From the NCBI GenBank assembly GCA_902555945.1, contig CACDUS010000004.1, forward strand, positions 1 to 64,000: a stretch of DNA of 64,000 nt, in the 5' to 3' direction. Source of the stretch: an uncultured Pelagibacteraceae bacterium (GTDB taxonomy: Bacteria; Pseudomonadota; Alphaproteobacteria; Pelagibacterales; Pelagibacteraceae). The translations under genes were made by a program, and so were the position numbers. The first letter of the stretch is position 1. Each line of letters begins with the position of its first letter. Of the stretch, positions 34,936 through 43,539 are shown piece by piece. The notes under the pieces were generated by a model, which was not told the origin of the DNA, ran no database searches, and worked only from the letters and a program-made list of their open reading frames with translations.

Positions 34936-35901
34936 ATGAATTTTAAAATTGACAACCTACAGTATTGCAATTGGTCAAGAAAAGTTTTTGAGATCAACAG
35001 AGAAGCAGGATTAGACGCTGTCCATGTAACAATAGTATATCATGAGGATTTTGATGAACTTCTAGATCAGATAAAAAAATGGGAAAAATTATTTAAAGAA
35101 AATTCAGATTTAATTTTTTTAGGTAAAAATTATAAAGATATTGAAAAAGCAAATATAGAAAAAAAAACAGCTATTTTTTTTGGCTTTCAAAACTGTTCCC
35201 CAATTGAAGATAATATTAACTTAGTTGAAAAAGTACATGAGTTGGGATGTAGATTTATGCAGTTAACTTACAATAACCAATCTTTACTAGCTACAGGCTG
35301 TTATGAAAAAATAGATAGCGGTGTGACTAATTTTGGTCGTGAGGTAATAAAAGAAATGAATAGAGTTGGAGTGGTTGTAGATATGTCTCATTCTGCAGAG
35401 AAGAGCACTTATGACGCAATAGAAATAAGTGAAAAACCAATTGCAATTACACACGCAAACCCATCCTTTTGGCACGCTGCAAAAAGAAATAAATCATCTG
35501 ACTTACTAAAAACATTGAGTGAAAGTGGTGGTATTTTGGGATTATCACTTTATCCACATCATCTTAAAGACAATACAAATTGCACAATTGATAGTTTTTG
35601 TGAAATGGTAGCGAGAACAGCAGAAATAATGAATGTTAATAACATAGGCATAGGATCTGATCTATGTTTGGATCAACCTGACGAAGTTGTTGAATGGATG
35701 AGAAATGGCACATGGTCAAAAAGCAAAAATTATGGAGAAGGTTCAAAAAACAAACCTGGTTTTCCCAAGCAACCAGATTGGTTTAAGGATGCTAGAGGTT
35801 TTATTAATTTGGAAACAGGATTAAAAAAAGTTGGTTTTTCTGAAGAGGAAACTAATGGGATAATTGGCAATAATTGGTATAATTTTTATAAAAATATTTA
35901 G
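34936..35901 (+). CDS. peptidase M19 (membrane dipeptidase)-like protein with altered metal site
   Basis: From ATG 34936 the protein is about 321 residues in the M19/renal dipeptidase family: LGCRFMQLTYNNQSLLATG, REVIKEMNRVGVVVDMSHSA with one canonical His, ITHANPSFWH with the second, and IGIGSDLC near the C terminus. The N-terminal Asp-Gly-His-x-Asp motif is replaced (IDNLQYCNW), and the bridging-Glu site reads GFQNC with Gln. Three of the family's zinc ligands are therefore missing, so the enzyme may use one metal or act on something other than dipeptides. There is no signal peptide. It is followed by two unknown genes in the same direction, two bases apart. Confidence 0.75.
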   Translation: MNFKIDNLQYCNWSRKVFEINREAGLDAVHVTIVYHEDFDELLDQIKKWEKLFKENSDLIFLGKNYKDIEKANIEKKTAIFFGFQNCSPIEDNINLVEKVHELGCRFMQLTYNNQSLLATGCYEKIDSGVTNFGREVIKEMNRVGVVVDMSHSAEKSTYDAIEISEKPIAITHANPSFWHAAKRNKSSDLLKTLSESGGILGLSLYPHHLKDNTNCTIDSFCEMVARTAEIMNVNNIGIGSDLCLDQPDEVVEWMRNGTWSKSKNYGEGSKNKPGFPKQPDWFKDARGFINLETGLKKVGFSEEETNGIIGNNWYNFYKNI

Positions 35902-35903
35902 AT

Positions 35904-37562
35904 ATGAAAGTAGAATTGAGAGACCCAAATACTATAATGACACTTTCAAGACTTGGTTCTTTTCATCAATCCAGATTATCTTTTTTAAGAAGTTTTCTTT
36001 ATGAATTTAAGGATTGGGAATACAAGAGAGACTTATTTGATTTAGATGAATATGGATTTGGCACTGCAGTTTATTCATTTAAAAAAAAAAATAGAGTTTA
36101 TTCTTTAGTTTGTTTTGCAAATAAGATTAATGATGATGAGAGATCCGATAGAGTAATAGCTACAAAATGGGATGCTGCATTTACTTTACATGATGGAGTA
36201 CCTTTAAAAGGAGATATAGAAAGATTAAGAAATGAAGTTCCAAAACAAGAAGTTGGAAGACTTTCTTATAAAGAGTTAACTTTGTCTAGAGCAAATAAAT
36301 CAGTAAGAATATTTGACCATGTTGTTGAAAGCTTGAGTAAAGGTATTCAGCCAAATATAGATTTATTAGAGAAAGTTGGCTACCTTTATAGAACAACCGC
36401 TGTTTATGGATCTGGTAAATTTGGTTTAGCTGATCGTTTTAGAATTAAAAATAGAGAAGAAATTAATGGACCATTTAGATTAGAGATGATGTTAGTCTAT
36501 CTTGTAAGACAATTTACTTTTGATCAAGTTAACCATGTTGCTAAAAATAAAAACCCAAAGTTTGCAGTTAAGTTAGATCCAAAAATTTGTAAAAATCTTG
36601 GAATAGGGAATTCAACCGGTTTAGGTATGGCTCCATTTATTGTTAATCATCCTACACTATTGAATAATTGGATATTGTGTAGAGAAACAGCTTTAAAGAA
36701 AATAAGAGAAATTAAAATAGTCGAGGATAAAGACAGTAATCTATTTAAAGATTGTGTAAGAAATTCTGTAAAAAATATTACCAGTTGGAATACTGAAAGT
36801 GAATATCAATTAATTAAAATTAAGAATTTATTAAAAGATGTAAAAAAGTTCATAAATTTTGTTGAAAATGAATTTGATTTTAAAAAAGACTATCCATTTA
36901 ATCTAATTTATCTTTGGCTTGAAAAGGAAGCTTGTGAAGAATGTATTGAATATATCGTATCAATTATGATGGAACCATATGGTGAAATTGTTGATCCACT
37001 TATTAAAAAAATGAGCTCTGATGAGGAAAAATATTTTAATATACCAACAGATCGAACAGTAGAGGAACTAAGAGCAATTTTAGAAAAAAATTATTCGAAT
37101 ATTTTATCTATTAATTTTGAAAAGAAAGAAAACTATACAAAATTTTGGTTTATTTCAAAAAACAAAGAGGAGCCTAGGCTAGCTGATAGATTTGAGGAAG
37201 AGGGGTCTAATTTAGAACAACCTCTTGCAATCGCGAGGGATATTAAAGAACTGTATAAAAAAATACTTGTGACAAAAAATAGTTTAACAATGGACAAGTT
37301 TTTAGTTGAAAATTCGCATTTACGACATGTTGTAAGAAGAGCCTTTATTATTGAAAAATTTCCATACTCAGAAATTCAAGATAATACAATAAGTGAAAAA
37401 ATTGTTCCAATAGATATGTTAAGATTAAAATTATCTTTTTTTGGTGCTTTAAAATTTGATCCAAGATCTGATAAGTGGCTTCGAATATGCATGTTTCAAG
37501 GAGCTCCATTACCCGATGAATTAAAACATTATGATGAACAATGGGTTTACAATAAGCATTAG
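35904..37562 (+). CDS. large conserved-looking protein of unknown function (552 aa)
   Basis: A soluble 552-residue protein starting MKVELRDPNTIMTLSRLGSF with no membrane segment or signal. Distinct blocks are FGTAVYSFKKKNRVYSLVCF, YLYRTTAVYGSGKFGLADR, GIGNSTGLGMAPFIVNHP and KWLRICMFQGAPLPDELKHY. No family known to me fits. It lies between the M19-like gene and a DUF3726 gene with gaps of two and six bases, so the three probably act together. Confidence 0.75.
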   Translation: MKVELRDPNTIMTLSRLGSFHQSRLSFLRSFLYEFKDWEYKRDLFDLDEYGFGTAVYSFKKKNRVYSLVCFANKINDDERSDRVIATKWDAAFTLHDGVPLKGDIERLRNEVPKQEVGRLSYKELTLSRANKSVRIFDHVVESLSKGIQPNIDLLEKVGYLYRTTAVYGSGKFGLADRFRIKNREEINGPFRLEMMLVYLVRQFTFDQVNHVAKNKNPKFAVKLDPKICKNLGIGNSTGLGMAPFIVNHPTLLNNWILCRETALKKIREIKIVEDKDSNLFKDCVRNSVKNITSWNTESEYQLIKIKNLLKDVKKFINFVENEFDFKKDYPFNLIYLWLEKEACEECIEYIVSIMMEPYGEIVDPLIKKMSSDEEKYFNIPTDRTVEELRAILEKNYSNILSINFEKKENYTKFWFISKNKEEPRLADRFEEEGSNLEQPLAIARDIKELYKKILVTKNSLTMDKFLVENSHLRHVVRRAFIIEKFPYSEIQDNTISEKIVPIDMLRLKLSFFGALKFDPRSDKWLRICMFQGAPLPDELKHYDEQWVYNKH

Positions 37563-37568
37563 TAAACT

Positions 37569-38180
37569 ATGAAATCTTTTAGTGAAATTGAAACAACATC
37601 CAAAAGAGCAAGTCGTGCTGTAGGTTTTTCATGGGGAATAGCAGAAGAAGTTGGAAAATCAGTAAGATTATTAGAACTGTTTGGGTTTCCAGGAATAAAA
37701 AACTTAAATCAGTATTACCAAAATAAAAAAAAAGAAAATTATGAAAATATTAAACTGATTAATCAAACAAATAGATCTAATAAAAAATTATATTGTCCAA
37801 TTACGCTTGGAGTAAGTTTTCTCGATCAAATTAAAAAAATTGAAAGTTTTGAAAAATGTTCATTTCAAGGAATAGCTTACCCTATATTGTTATTACCTTT
37901 TCTGAGCAGATGTTCAGAAATAATTGGAAAAAAAATACTTTTTGAGTTTGAGCAAAATAAATTTTTATTAAATTTTAATATAAGTATTTCATTTAATAAT
38001 TTCCAAAAGGAACTTCCTGCTACCGCAAATAATATTGAGATTAAATTTTTAGAAAATAAAGATAACTTCTCTGATTTAGATTGGAAAAATCTTTACAAAC
38101 TCTCAGAGGATACATTTGTAGAAGAAACGGATAGTTTAAAAAAAGGTGCAGCTGGTGCAGGCTTAACAGATAATGACTGA
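37569..38180 (+). CDS. DUF3726 family protein
   Basis: A 203-residue protein with the DUF3726 opening: SFSEIETTSKRASRAVGFSW followed by GIAEEVGKSVRLLELFGFPG. The middle and C terminus are poorly conserved; it ends KKGAAGAGLTDND. No catalytic motif is evident. Function unknown. It overlaps the two-CxxC miniprotein start by eight bases. Confidence 0.75.
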   Translation: MKSFSEIETTSKRASRAVGFSWGIAEEVGKSVRLLELFGFPGIKNLNQYYQNKKKENYENIKLINQTNRSNKKLYCPITLGVSFLDQIKKIESFEKCSFQGIAYPILLLPFLSRCSEIIGKKILFEFEQNKFLLNFNISISFNNFQKELPATANNIEIKFLENKDNFSDLDWKNLYKLSEDTFVEETDSLKKGAAGAGLTDND

Positions 38181-38334
38181 AGATGAAAATATAATAAAAA
38201 AAAAAGATAAAGATTTAGATGATATCTGTGACGAGTGTAAGAATAAAGATGAGAGTGTATCTCAAAATTTAATTTTAACAGGTTTTAAAATTTGTAAGTC
38301 ATGTAGAATTTCTAAAACTATATTTCCTATTTAA
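38173..38334 (+). CDS. two-CxxC miniprotein (53 aa)
   Basis: ATG 38173 opens a 53-codon frame overlapping the DUF3726 stop by eight bases. It has an acidic/Lys-rich N terminus, then two cysteine pairs, C19-D-E-C22 and C41-K-S-C44, 18 residues apart, as in a small zinc ribbon. The tight overlap and the paired CxxC make it a likely real gene, although it is very short. Its TAA shares TTAA with the convergent Yip1-like gene. Confidence 0.6.
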   Translation: MTEDENIIKKKDKDLDDICDECKNKDESVSQNLILTGFKICKSCRISKTIFPI

Positions 38335-38873
38335 ATATGATTGATAGGCATTGTATCCATTTTACTCATTACAAAAGAAATAGATAAAAAAGCTATGATT
38401 AAAAAAGATAAAAACACAATACCAAATGATTTAATGTTTGATTTGAGATTTAAAATTTGCTTTGTTGATATTATTAAAGCCGCAAAAATCCAAAATTGAG
38501 TTAAAAAAATTATTGGGATCATAAGATCAGGTGTTACTGCAAAAAACCTTAATAACCCTGGAGCATGGGCAAATCCAACTGCAGTTAAAACTTTTTTAAA
38601 TGACACCTTGGTTTGTTTATCTGGAAATAGCTTTACTCCAATAACAAAAATAAAAATTGCCCAAATAAACCAAGTTAAAATTGCTGTTAATCCAGACATA
38701 GCAACGGCAGTTTTAATTATTGTATTGGCTGCCACAGCACCAGCCATTCCATCTAAAATCATAATTAAACCAGCAAAATATATTGATGCCTCACCAAAAT
38801 TTTTATTATCGCTGTACAGAGATCTGTCTAATTTGATAGATTTAAAAATTATATTAAGAAATTCACCGAACAT
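38331..38873 (-). CDS. Yip1/DUF1282-type membrane protein
   Basis: A 180-residue protein with about five hydrophobic segments and the Yip1-type features VKLFPDKQTKVSFKKVLTAV, FAHAPGLL and FWIFAALIISTKQ. Proteins of this fold are common in alphaproteobacteria with unknown function. A 34-codon frame for a tiny membrane protein ends immediately before its ATG. Confidence 0.7.
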   Translation of the reverse strand: MFGEFLNIIFKSIKLDRSLYSDNKNFGEASIYFAGLIMILDGMAGAVAANTIIKTAVAMSGLTAILTWFIWAIFIFVIGVKLFPDKQTKVSFKKVLTAVGFAHAPGLLRFFAVTPDLMIPIIFLTQFWIFAALIISTKQILNLKSNIKSFGIVFLSFLIIAFLSISFVMSKMDTMPINHI

Positions 38874-38978
38874 TTATTTTTTTTTATTTTTTTGTTCTTT
38901 ATAAGAAACAATTAATGGAAATAGTAATAATCCAATAGCTATTGTAATGCAAACTACAATTAAGAAAATTTTGGACAT
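38874..38978 (-). CDS. single-span membrane miniprotein (34 aa)
   Basis: A 34-codon frame starting MSKIFLIVVCITIAIGLLLF, with one hydrophobic helix and a Lys-rich C-terminal tail (KEQKNKKK). Its TAA is directly followed by the ATG of the Yip1-like gene, zero bases apart, suggesting co-translation. It looks like a small membrane peptide (positive C terminus, hydrophobic helix), but short AT-rich frames can arise by chance. Confidence 0.45.
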   Translation of the reverse strand: MSKIFLIVVCITIAIGLLLFPLIVSYKEQKNKKK

Positions 38979-38987
38979 TTAGAAATT

Positions 38988-39015
38988 TAGAGGGGGATTT
39001 TATTCTCCCCCTCTA
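38988..39015 (-). terminator. GC-rich terminator after the DmdA/LigM-like gene
   Basis: TAGAGGGGGA and TCCCCCTCTA form a perfect ten-base stem with an eight-base loop (38998-39005). It sits nine bases past the stop codon of the minus-strand gene at 39024. A G/C-rich stem stands out in such an AT-rich genome. On the minus strand it is followed by AAATTTCT, a weak U-run. Confidence 0.7.
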
Positions 39016-39023
39016 TTAAAATA

Positions 39024-40382
39024 TTAACCTTTTACAACTTCTCTTGTGTTAGCGTTAAAAGATTCTTTGAAAGGAATATCGACCACTACAGCATCAACAG
39101 GTTTACCAGGAGTATCTGAGTATTTCTCAGGTAAATGAACCTTAAATTTAGTTCCAACTTTACCTTTAGGAAACCCGTTCGCATTTAAAGTTCCATCAAA
39201 TGGAACGTATCCCATAGCAATATTTGTTTTCTTTTCTGGATGGTACCAAGGTGAAGTGATAAAACCAACTGGATCTCCACCATTTTCATTAGATATTAAC
39301 CAAAAATCTGGAGCATAGTCTTCGATTGGTTTTCCACCTAACTCAAGTCCAACTAATTGAAGCTTATATGGTTTCTTACCATCTTTAATCTCTTTACCCA
39401 TTTTTTCTAATGCTGCTTTACCAACATAATCAGCTTTCTTATTCCACTCACCTTTACCAGATAATGAAACTTGATAACCTAAGTTACATTGAAAAGGATT
39501 ATGTTGCATATCCATGTCTTGTCCCCATGAAAGAATACCAGCTTGAATTCTTCTATGGTGAGCAGGAGCAATAACCATAAGTTTGTGTTTTTTTCCAGCT
39601 TCAAGAACTGCATTCCACATATCTTCTGCATAAAGTGTAGCATCTCTTAAATAAATTTCATATCCAGCCTCGCCAGAGAAACCTGATTGTGAGATTACAC
39701 AACTTCTTCCACCTACTTTGACTTCTGCTAAACCATAGAAAGGCATATTGTCAAAATCAACTTGATCTCCACAAAGATCTTTCATCAAAGCTTTTGATTT
39801 AGGACCTTGTATTTGAACTGGACAAGCATCAATTTCTTCAATTGTACAATTAAATCTTCCATCGGCATTGACACCTTGTAAATACATTCCAATATCAGAG
39901 TCAGATAATGAAAACCAAAATTCATCTTTTGAAATTCTTAAAAGAATTGGGTCATTTAAAACTCCACCGTATGCATTACATAAAATTACATATCTTGCTC
40001 TCATTGGAGAAATTTTAGTTGCATCTCTAGTAATTACATAATCTGTAAATTTTTCTGCATCTGGACCTTTAACTCTTATTTGTCTTTCAACAGCAACGTT
40101 CCACATAGTAACATGATTTACAATTGCATCGTATTCGACCATCGCTCCACCATCTTCAGGTTTTACATATCCTCTTGGATGATAAATACGATTGTAAACA
40201 GTTGCTCTCCAACAACCTGCCTGCATTGATAAATGCCAATAAGGTGATTTTCTTACCCTTGTTGAAATTAACATCTCAACTTTTGTTGGCCCACTTTGTC
40301 TTAAATTGTATGGTACTTGTCGATCTGACTGATCAACTGAAGTAACATGTTTTAGTTTAGTATAGTCAAATTCTTTAGACAT
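39024..40382 (-). CDS. DmdA/LigM-like tetrahydrofolate-dependent demethylase (GcvT superfamily)
   Basis: A 452-residue GcvT-fold protein. The opening is like DMSP demethylase DmdA (STRVRKSPYWHLSMQAGCW, then TVYNRIYHPRGY), followed by NHVTMWNVAVERQIRVKGPDA, RDATKISPMRARYV, NDPILLRISKDEFWFSLSDS, and SQSGFSGEAGYEIYLRD. It is longer than DmdA (about 370 residues) and near LigM vanillate demethylase length. DmdA and LigM both transfer a methyl to tetrahydrofolate, so the same chemistry is likely; the methylated substrate is unknown. A short MetF-like gene is upstream, overlapping by eight bases, and would oxidise the methyl-THF product. Confidence 0.8.
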   Translation of the reverse strand: MSKEFDYTKLKHVTSVDQSDRQVPYNLRQSGPTKVEMLISTRVRKSPYWHLSMQAGCWRATVYNRIYHPRGYVKPEDGGAMVEYDAIVNHVTMWNVAVERQIRVKGPDAEKFTDYVITRDATKISPMRARYVILCNAYGGVLNDPILLRISKDEFWFSLSDSDIGMYLQGVNADGRFNCTIEEIDACPVQIQGPKSKALMKDLCGDQVDFDNMPFYGLAEVKVGGRSCVISQSGFSGEAGYEIYLRDATLYAEDMWNAVLEAGKKHKLMVIAPAHHRRIQAGILSWGQDMDMQHNPFQCNLGYQVSLSGKGEWNKKADYVGKAALEKMGKEIKDGKKPYKLQLVGLELGGKPIEDYAPDFWLISNENGGDPVGFITSPWYHPEKKTNIAMGYVPFDGTLNANGFPKGKVGTKFKVHLPEKYSDTPGKPVDAVVVDIPFKESFNANTREVVKG

Positions 40383-41148
40383 AACTATTCTCCTTCAACC
40401 ACTTGTTAGTTTCCTTCAAGCCGCCGAATGTATAAATGTGGAAGAAATCTGTATGCGATTTAACTTTCCCAATTAGATCATTAGGGTCTTTAGGTTTTAA
40501 TAAATCTAACGCCTTAGTGAAATTAGATTTAAGAAAATTTAAGGAATTTTTCGCACCAACAATATTAGCAAACTTAATTAAGCTAGATATTTTTAGAGGC
40601 CCAGTAATTCCCACATGCACTGGTACGCTTTGTTTAGAAATAAAATCTATAATAGGCTGAGGATCTAATAACCATTGGGTTACGATGTAATCAGCATAAG
40701 GCTTTTTGTCTATCATAGCTTTTTCTAAATCTGAATCGGATATATCAGGACTCCCCTCCGGGTGTCCAGCAATTCCTATTGTCATCTTCTCAAAATAACC
40801 AGTCTCTAAAAGTTGGAAAGAGCTATCAAATTTTCCCATTGGTTCTCTACCTCCACCAATTACTAAAACTTGTTTTACTCCTCCATCTTCACATCTAGAA
40901 ACATAGTCCTTTAATTGTTTTTCATCTTGCATTGATCTTGCTGGAAAATGGGGCACTGGATTGAAACCTTTTTTTACTAACTCAACCGCCTGTTGAGCTG
41001 TCTCCTTATAATCTCCACCTGGTAGCATAGTCACATAAACATCTCTTACACTTGGTACTGTCTCAAGATCTGTTTGTGGTCCGATTTCCAAAGAAAATTT
41101 CATTTCTTGATCATTATCTTTTTTAAAAAAGCTGTCAAAGAAATTCAT
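40375..41148 (-). CDS. short methylenetetrahydrofolate reductase-like protein
   Basis: A 257-residue TIM-barrel protein of the MTHFR family: KFSLEIGPQTDLETVPSVRD at the N terminus, CEDGGVKQVLVIGGGREPMG, GIAGHPEGSPDISDSDLEKA, DYIVTQWLLDPQPI and VHVGITGPL. It is shorter than MetF (about 290), and the SFE(F/I) entry is FSLEIG. It should interconvert methyl- and methylene-THF with FAD. Operon with a DmdA/LigM-like demethylase recalls the ligM-metF pair of lignin-degrading sphingomonads and suggests recycling of its methyl-THF. The divergent gap to the Rieske gene is 54 bases. Confidence 0.82.
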   Translation of the reverse strand: MNFFDSFFKKDNDQEMKFSLEIGPQTDLETVPSVRDVYVTMLPGGDYKETAQQAVELVKKGFNPVPHFPARSMQDEKQLKDYVSRCEDGGVKQVLVIGGGREPMGKFDSSFQLLETGYFEKMTIGIAGHPEGSPDISDSDLEKAMIDKKPYADYIVTQWLLDPQPIIDFISKQSVPVHVGITGPLKISSLIKFANIVGAKNSLNFLKSNFTKALDLLKPKDPNDLIGKVKSHTDFFHIYTFGGLKETNKWLKENSYV

Positions 41149-41202
41149 TTATGGGTGTGGCGAAATTTGTTGCCAAAAATTATGCTCATGATAATTTTTT
41201 TT

Positions 41203-42396
41203 GTGGATCAAAATCTTAAAAATTTACCCTTATCAAAAATACTAGATATTGAGAAACTCAATAATGTTGATCAACCAATAGAAATAGCCAATGGTTTACC
41301 CAATGAGTGTTACATAAATAATGATTATTTGGCTTATGAAAGAGAAAAGGTTTTTTTTAACAAATGGACAGTAATTGGGGTAGCAAGTTCCATCCCTAAT
41401 CCTGGAGATGTTAAACCTCACAATCTACTTGGAATTCCTTTGATTTTGATAAGAGATAAAAGTATGAGGATTCGGGTATTTCATAATGTTTGTAGTCACA
41501 GAGGTTTTAAACTTTTAGATAAACCATGTACCTTAAAAAATGTAATTAGATGCCCTTATCATTCATGGTCATACGATTTTAATGGAGAACTTATCGCTAC
41601 ACCACACATTGGTGGTTTGAACAATCATAATTCAAAAAATTTTGATAAGACAAAAAATAACTTGAAAGAGGTAAAAACTAGAGTTTGGATGGATATAATT
41701 TTTGTAAATATCAATTCAAATGAAATTGAGTTTGATGAATATATAAAACCTTTAGAAGATAGATGGCAAAAGTTCATAAATAAAGATGATCACAAATCTT
41801 TAGTTCATTCAAATGATTATGGTTACTTTAGTTTAGATGTTAATTCTAATTGGAAATTTGCAATAGAAAATTACTGTGAGAGTTATCATTTGCCAACAAT
41901 TCATCCAGAATTAAATAAAGTTTCAAATATAAATGATCATTACCACATTCAAGGGTTTCCCAATAGATTTGCTGGACAAGGAAGTAAAAAATATGAACAA
42001 CCTACAAAAGGAAATAAAAAGTTTAATATTTTCTCTAATTGGGATAAAGGCATGTTAAAAAATTCAGAATATATAGCTTTATTTCCAAATGTAATGATTG
42101 GTTTGCATATAGATCACTTTTATGTTTTTTGGCTAGAACCTCTTACAATGAATAAAACTAAAGAACACATGCAAATGTATTATATAGGTAATGAAAGTGC
42201 AAATGGAGAAGAATTAAAAGAATTGAGAAAAGAAAATACAAGATTTTGGAAAGACGTTATGTTAGAAGACATAAGTGCAATCGAAGGAATGCAAGAAGGA
42301 AGAAAATCTCCAGTTTATAATGGTGGAAATTTTTCACCCATAATGGATCAACCAACTCATCAATTTCACAAATGGGTAGCTAATAGTTTATTATGA
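41203..42396 (+). CDS. Rieske non-heme iron oxygenase, alpha subunit
   Basis: Rieske [2Fe-2S] ligands are CSHRG and CPYHSW (Cys-x-His, then Cys-x2-His), and the catalytic iron site is in NWKFAIENYCESYHLPTIHP (His-x4-His) with a later Asp. The fold is that of choline/glycine-betaine/quaternary-amine monooxygenases. It needs a reductase partner; none is adjacent. GTG 41203 gives about 397 residues; ATG 41182 or 41188 are alternatives. Oxidative demethylation of a quaternary amine, releasing formaldehyde, would suit the GFA gene downstream. The substrate is not determined. The kinase gene overlaps its stop by four bases. Confidence 0.85.
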   Translation: MDQNLKNLPLSKILDIEKLNNVDQPIEIANGLPNECYINNDYLAYEREKVFFNKWTVIGVASSIPNPGDVKPHNLLGIPLILIRDKSMRIRVFHNVCSHRGFKLLDKPCTLKNVIRCPYHSWSYDFNGELIATPHIGGLNNHNSKNFDKTKNNLKEVKTRVWMDIIFVNINSNEIEFDEYIKPLEDRWQKFINKDDHKSLVHSNDYGYFSLDVNSNWKFAIENYCESYHLPTIHPELNKVSNINDHYHIQGFPNRFAGQGSKKYEQPTKGNKKFNIFSNWDKGMLKNSEYIALFPNVMIGLHIDHFYVFWLEPLTMNKTKEHMQMYYIGNESANGEELKELRKENTRFWKDVMLEDISAIEGMQEGRKSPVYNGGNFSPIMDQPTHQFHKWVANSLL

Positions 42397-42800
42397 AAAT
42401 AATTTTAATTATGGGATTGCCTGGATCAGGCAAAACAACTTTAGCAAATGAGCTAGCTCCACTAATAAATGCAAAAAGACTTAATGCAGATCAAGTTAGA
42501 AAAGAAGCTAATGACTGGGATTTTTCTGAAGAAGGAAGAAAAAGACAATCAAAAAGGATGGCTGATTTTGCTTTGAAAATGAAAGAGGATGGAAGTTATG
42601 TAGTTGCCGATTTTATTTGCCCAACACCTGAAGCAAGAAATTTATTTCCAGCTGATTACACGATCTGGGTAGATACAATTAAAGAAGGGAGGTTTGATGA
42701 TACAAATAAGATGTTTGTTAAACCAGACAAGTATGACTTTCATGTTACTACACAAGATGCTAAAAACTGGGCACCAAAAATATATAAGGAGATTAAATAA
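42393..42800 (+). CDS. P-loop kinase, APS-kinase-like
   Basis: A 135-residue P-loop protein: Walker A in MGLPGSGKTTLANELAPL, LNADQVRKEAND like the DGDNVR of adenylylsulfate kinase, and a basic helix EEGRKRQSKRMADFALKMK, then VVADFICPTPEARNLF. It is shorter than CysC (about 200 residues). It probably phosphorylates a small metabolite. The next gene, a nucleotidyltransferase, overlaps its stop codon by one base, so the two may form a kinase-then-nucleotidylation pair. Confidence 0.8.
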   Translation: MKIILIMGLPGSGKTTLANELAPLINAKRLNADQVRKEANDWDFSEEGRKRQSKRMADFALKMKEDGSYVVADFICPTPEARNLFPADYTIWVDTIKEGRFDDTNKMFVKPDKYDFHVTTQDAKNWAPKIYKEIK

Positions 42801-43174
42801 TGGCTTACGAATGGGATAATAAAAAACCAACTGCACAAATGTTAGGAAGATGGCAACCATTTCATGATGGCCATTATACTTTGTTTAAAGAAATAATTAA
42901 AAAGACGGGTCAAGTTTGTATACAAATTAGAGATGTTCAAGGAGTTGATGACAATCCTTTTGATTTTGAAACTGTAAAAAAAAATATTGAGGAAAGATTA
43001 AATCCCGAATTTGAGGGACGTTTTAAAATTATGTTAGTTCCCAATATTACTAATATTTGTTATGGCAGAGGTGTTGGATATAAAATTGAAGAAATTGTGC
43101 TATCTGAGGAAATACAAAAAATTTCTGCAACTAAAATACGAGCCAAAATGCGTGAAGAGGGTAAGTTAAAATAG
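42800..43174 (+). CDS. HxGH nucleotidyltransferase
   Basis: A 124-residue protein with GRWQPFHDGHYTLFKEII (HxGH as His-Asp-Gly-His) and the second motif ISATKIRAKM (ISxTxIR). These mark the cytidylyl/adenylyltransferase superfamily (NMN adenylyltransferase, CTP:phosphocholine-type, PPAT). Substrate unknown. It lies directly after the kinase gene. Confidence 0.85.
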   Translation: MAYEWDNKKPTAQMLGRWQPFHDGHYTLFKEIIKKTGQVCIQIRDVQGVDDNPFDFETVKKNIEERLNPEFEGRFKIMLVPNITNICYGRGVGYKIEEIVLSEEIQKISATKIRAKMREEGKLK

Positions 43175-43182
43175 ATTATTAA

Positions 43183-43539
43183 ATGGCAATTTATAAACTT
43201 TCTTGTCATTGTAATTCTGTAGAGATAGAGCTTAATTTAAAAAAAGAATTAGAGGAGATGACCAGGTGCAATTGTTCCCTTTGCAAAAGAAGAGGTTCTA
43301 TCATGGCTGCTATAAAACTAAATGATCTTAAAATTATAAAAGGCAAGGATAAATTAACTAAATATAAATTTGGAAGAAAACAACATGCAGAACATTTTTT
43401 TTGTTCTATTTGTGGAATTTATACTCACCACCAATCTTATACAAAGCCAGAAAATTATGAATTTAATGTAGCTTGTATTGACTCTATAGATTCATTCAAA
43501 TTGAAAGATATTCCTATTTATGATGGAATAAAACTATAA
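43183..43539 (+). CDS. GFA/CENP-V family zinc protein
   Basis: A 118-residue protein with the GFA zinc sites: SCHCNSVEIE, TRCNCSLCKRRG (C-x-C-x2-C) and FFCSICGIYTHH (C-x2-C). The family is named after glutathione-dependent formaldehyde-activating enzyme, but many members have other or unknown roles. Presence beside a Rieske demethylase-like oxygenase that would release formaldehyde is suggestive. Confidence 0.85.
   Translation: MAIYKLSCHCNSVEIELNLKKELEEMTRCNCSLCKRRGSIMAAIKLNDLKIIKGKDKLTKYKFGRKQHAEHFFCSICGIYTHHQSYTKPENYEFNVACIDSIDSFKLKDIPIYDGIKL

Noticed and set aside
39024..40382. Calling this gene dmdA outright
   Set aside because: It is about 80 residues longer than DmdA and could equally be LigM-like; the substrate cannot be read from sequence.
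41149..41202. Riboswitch between the MetF-like and Rieske genes
   Set aside because: The 54-base gap is too short and shows no paired structure matching a folate, glycine or SAM aptamer.
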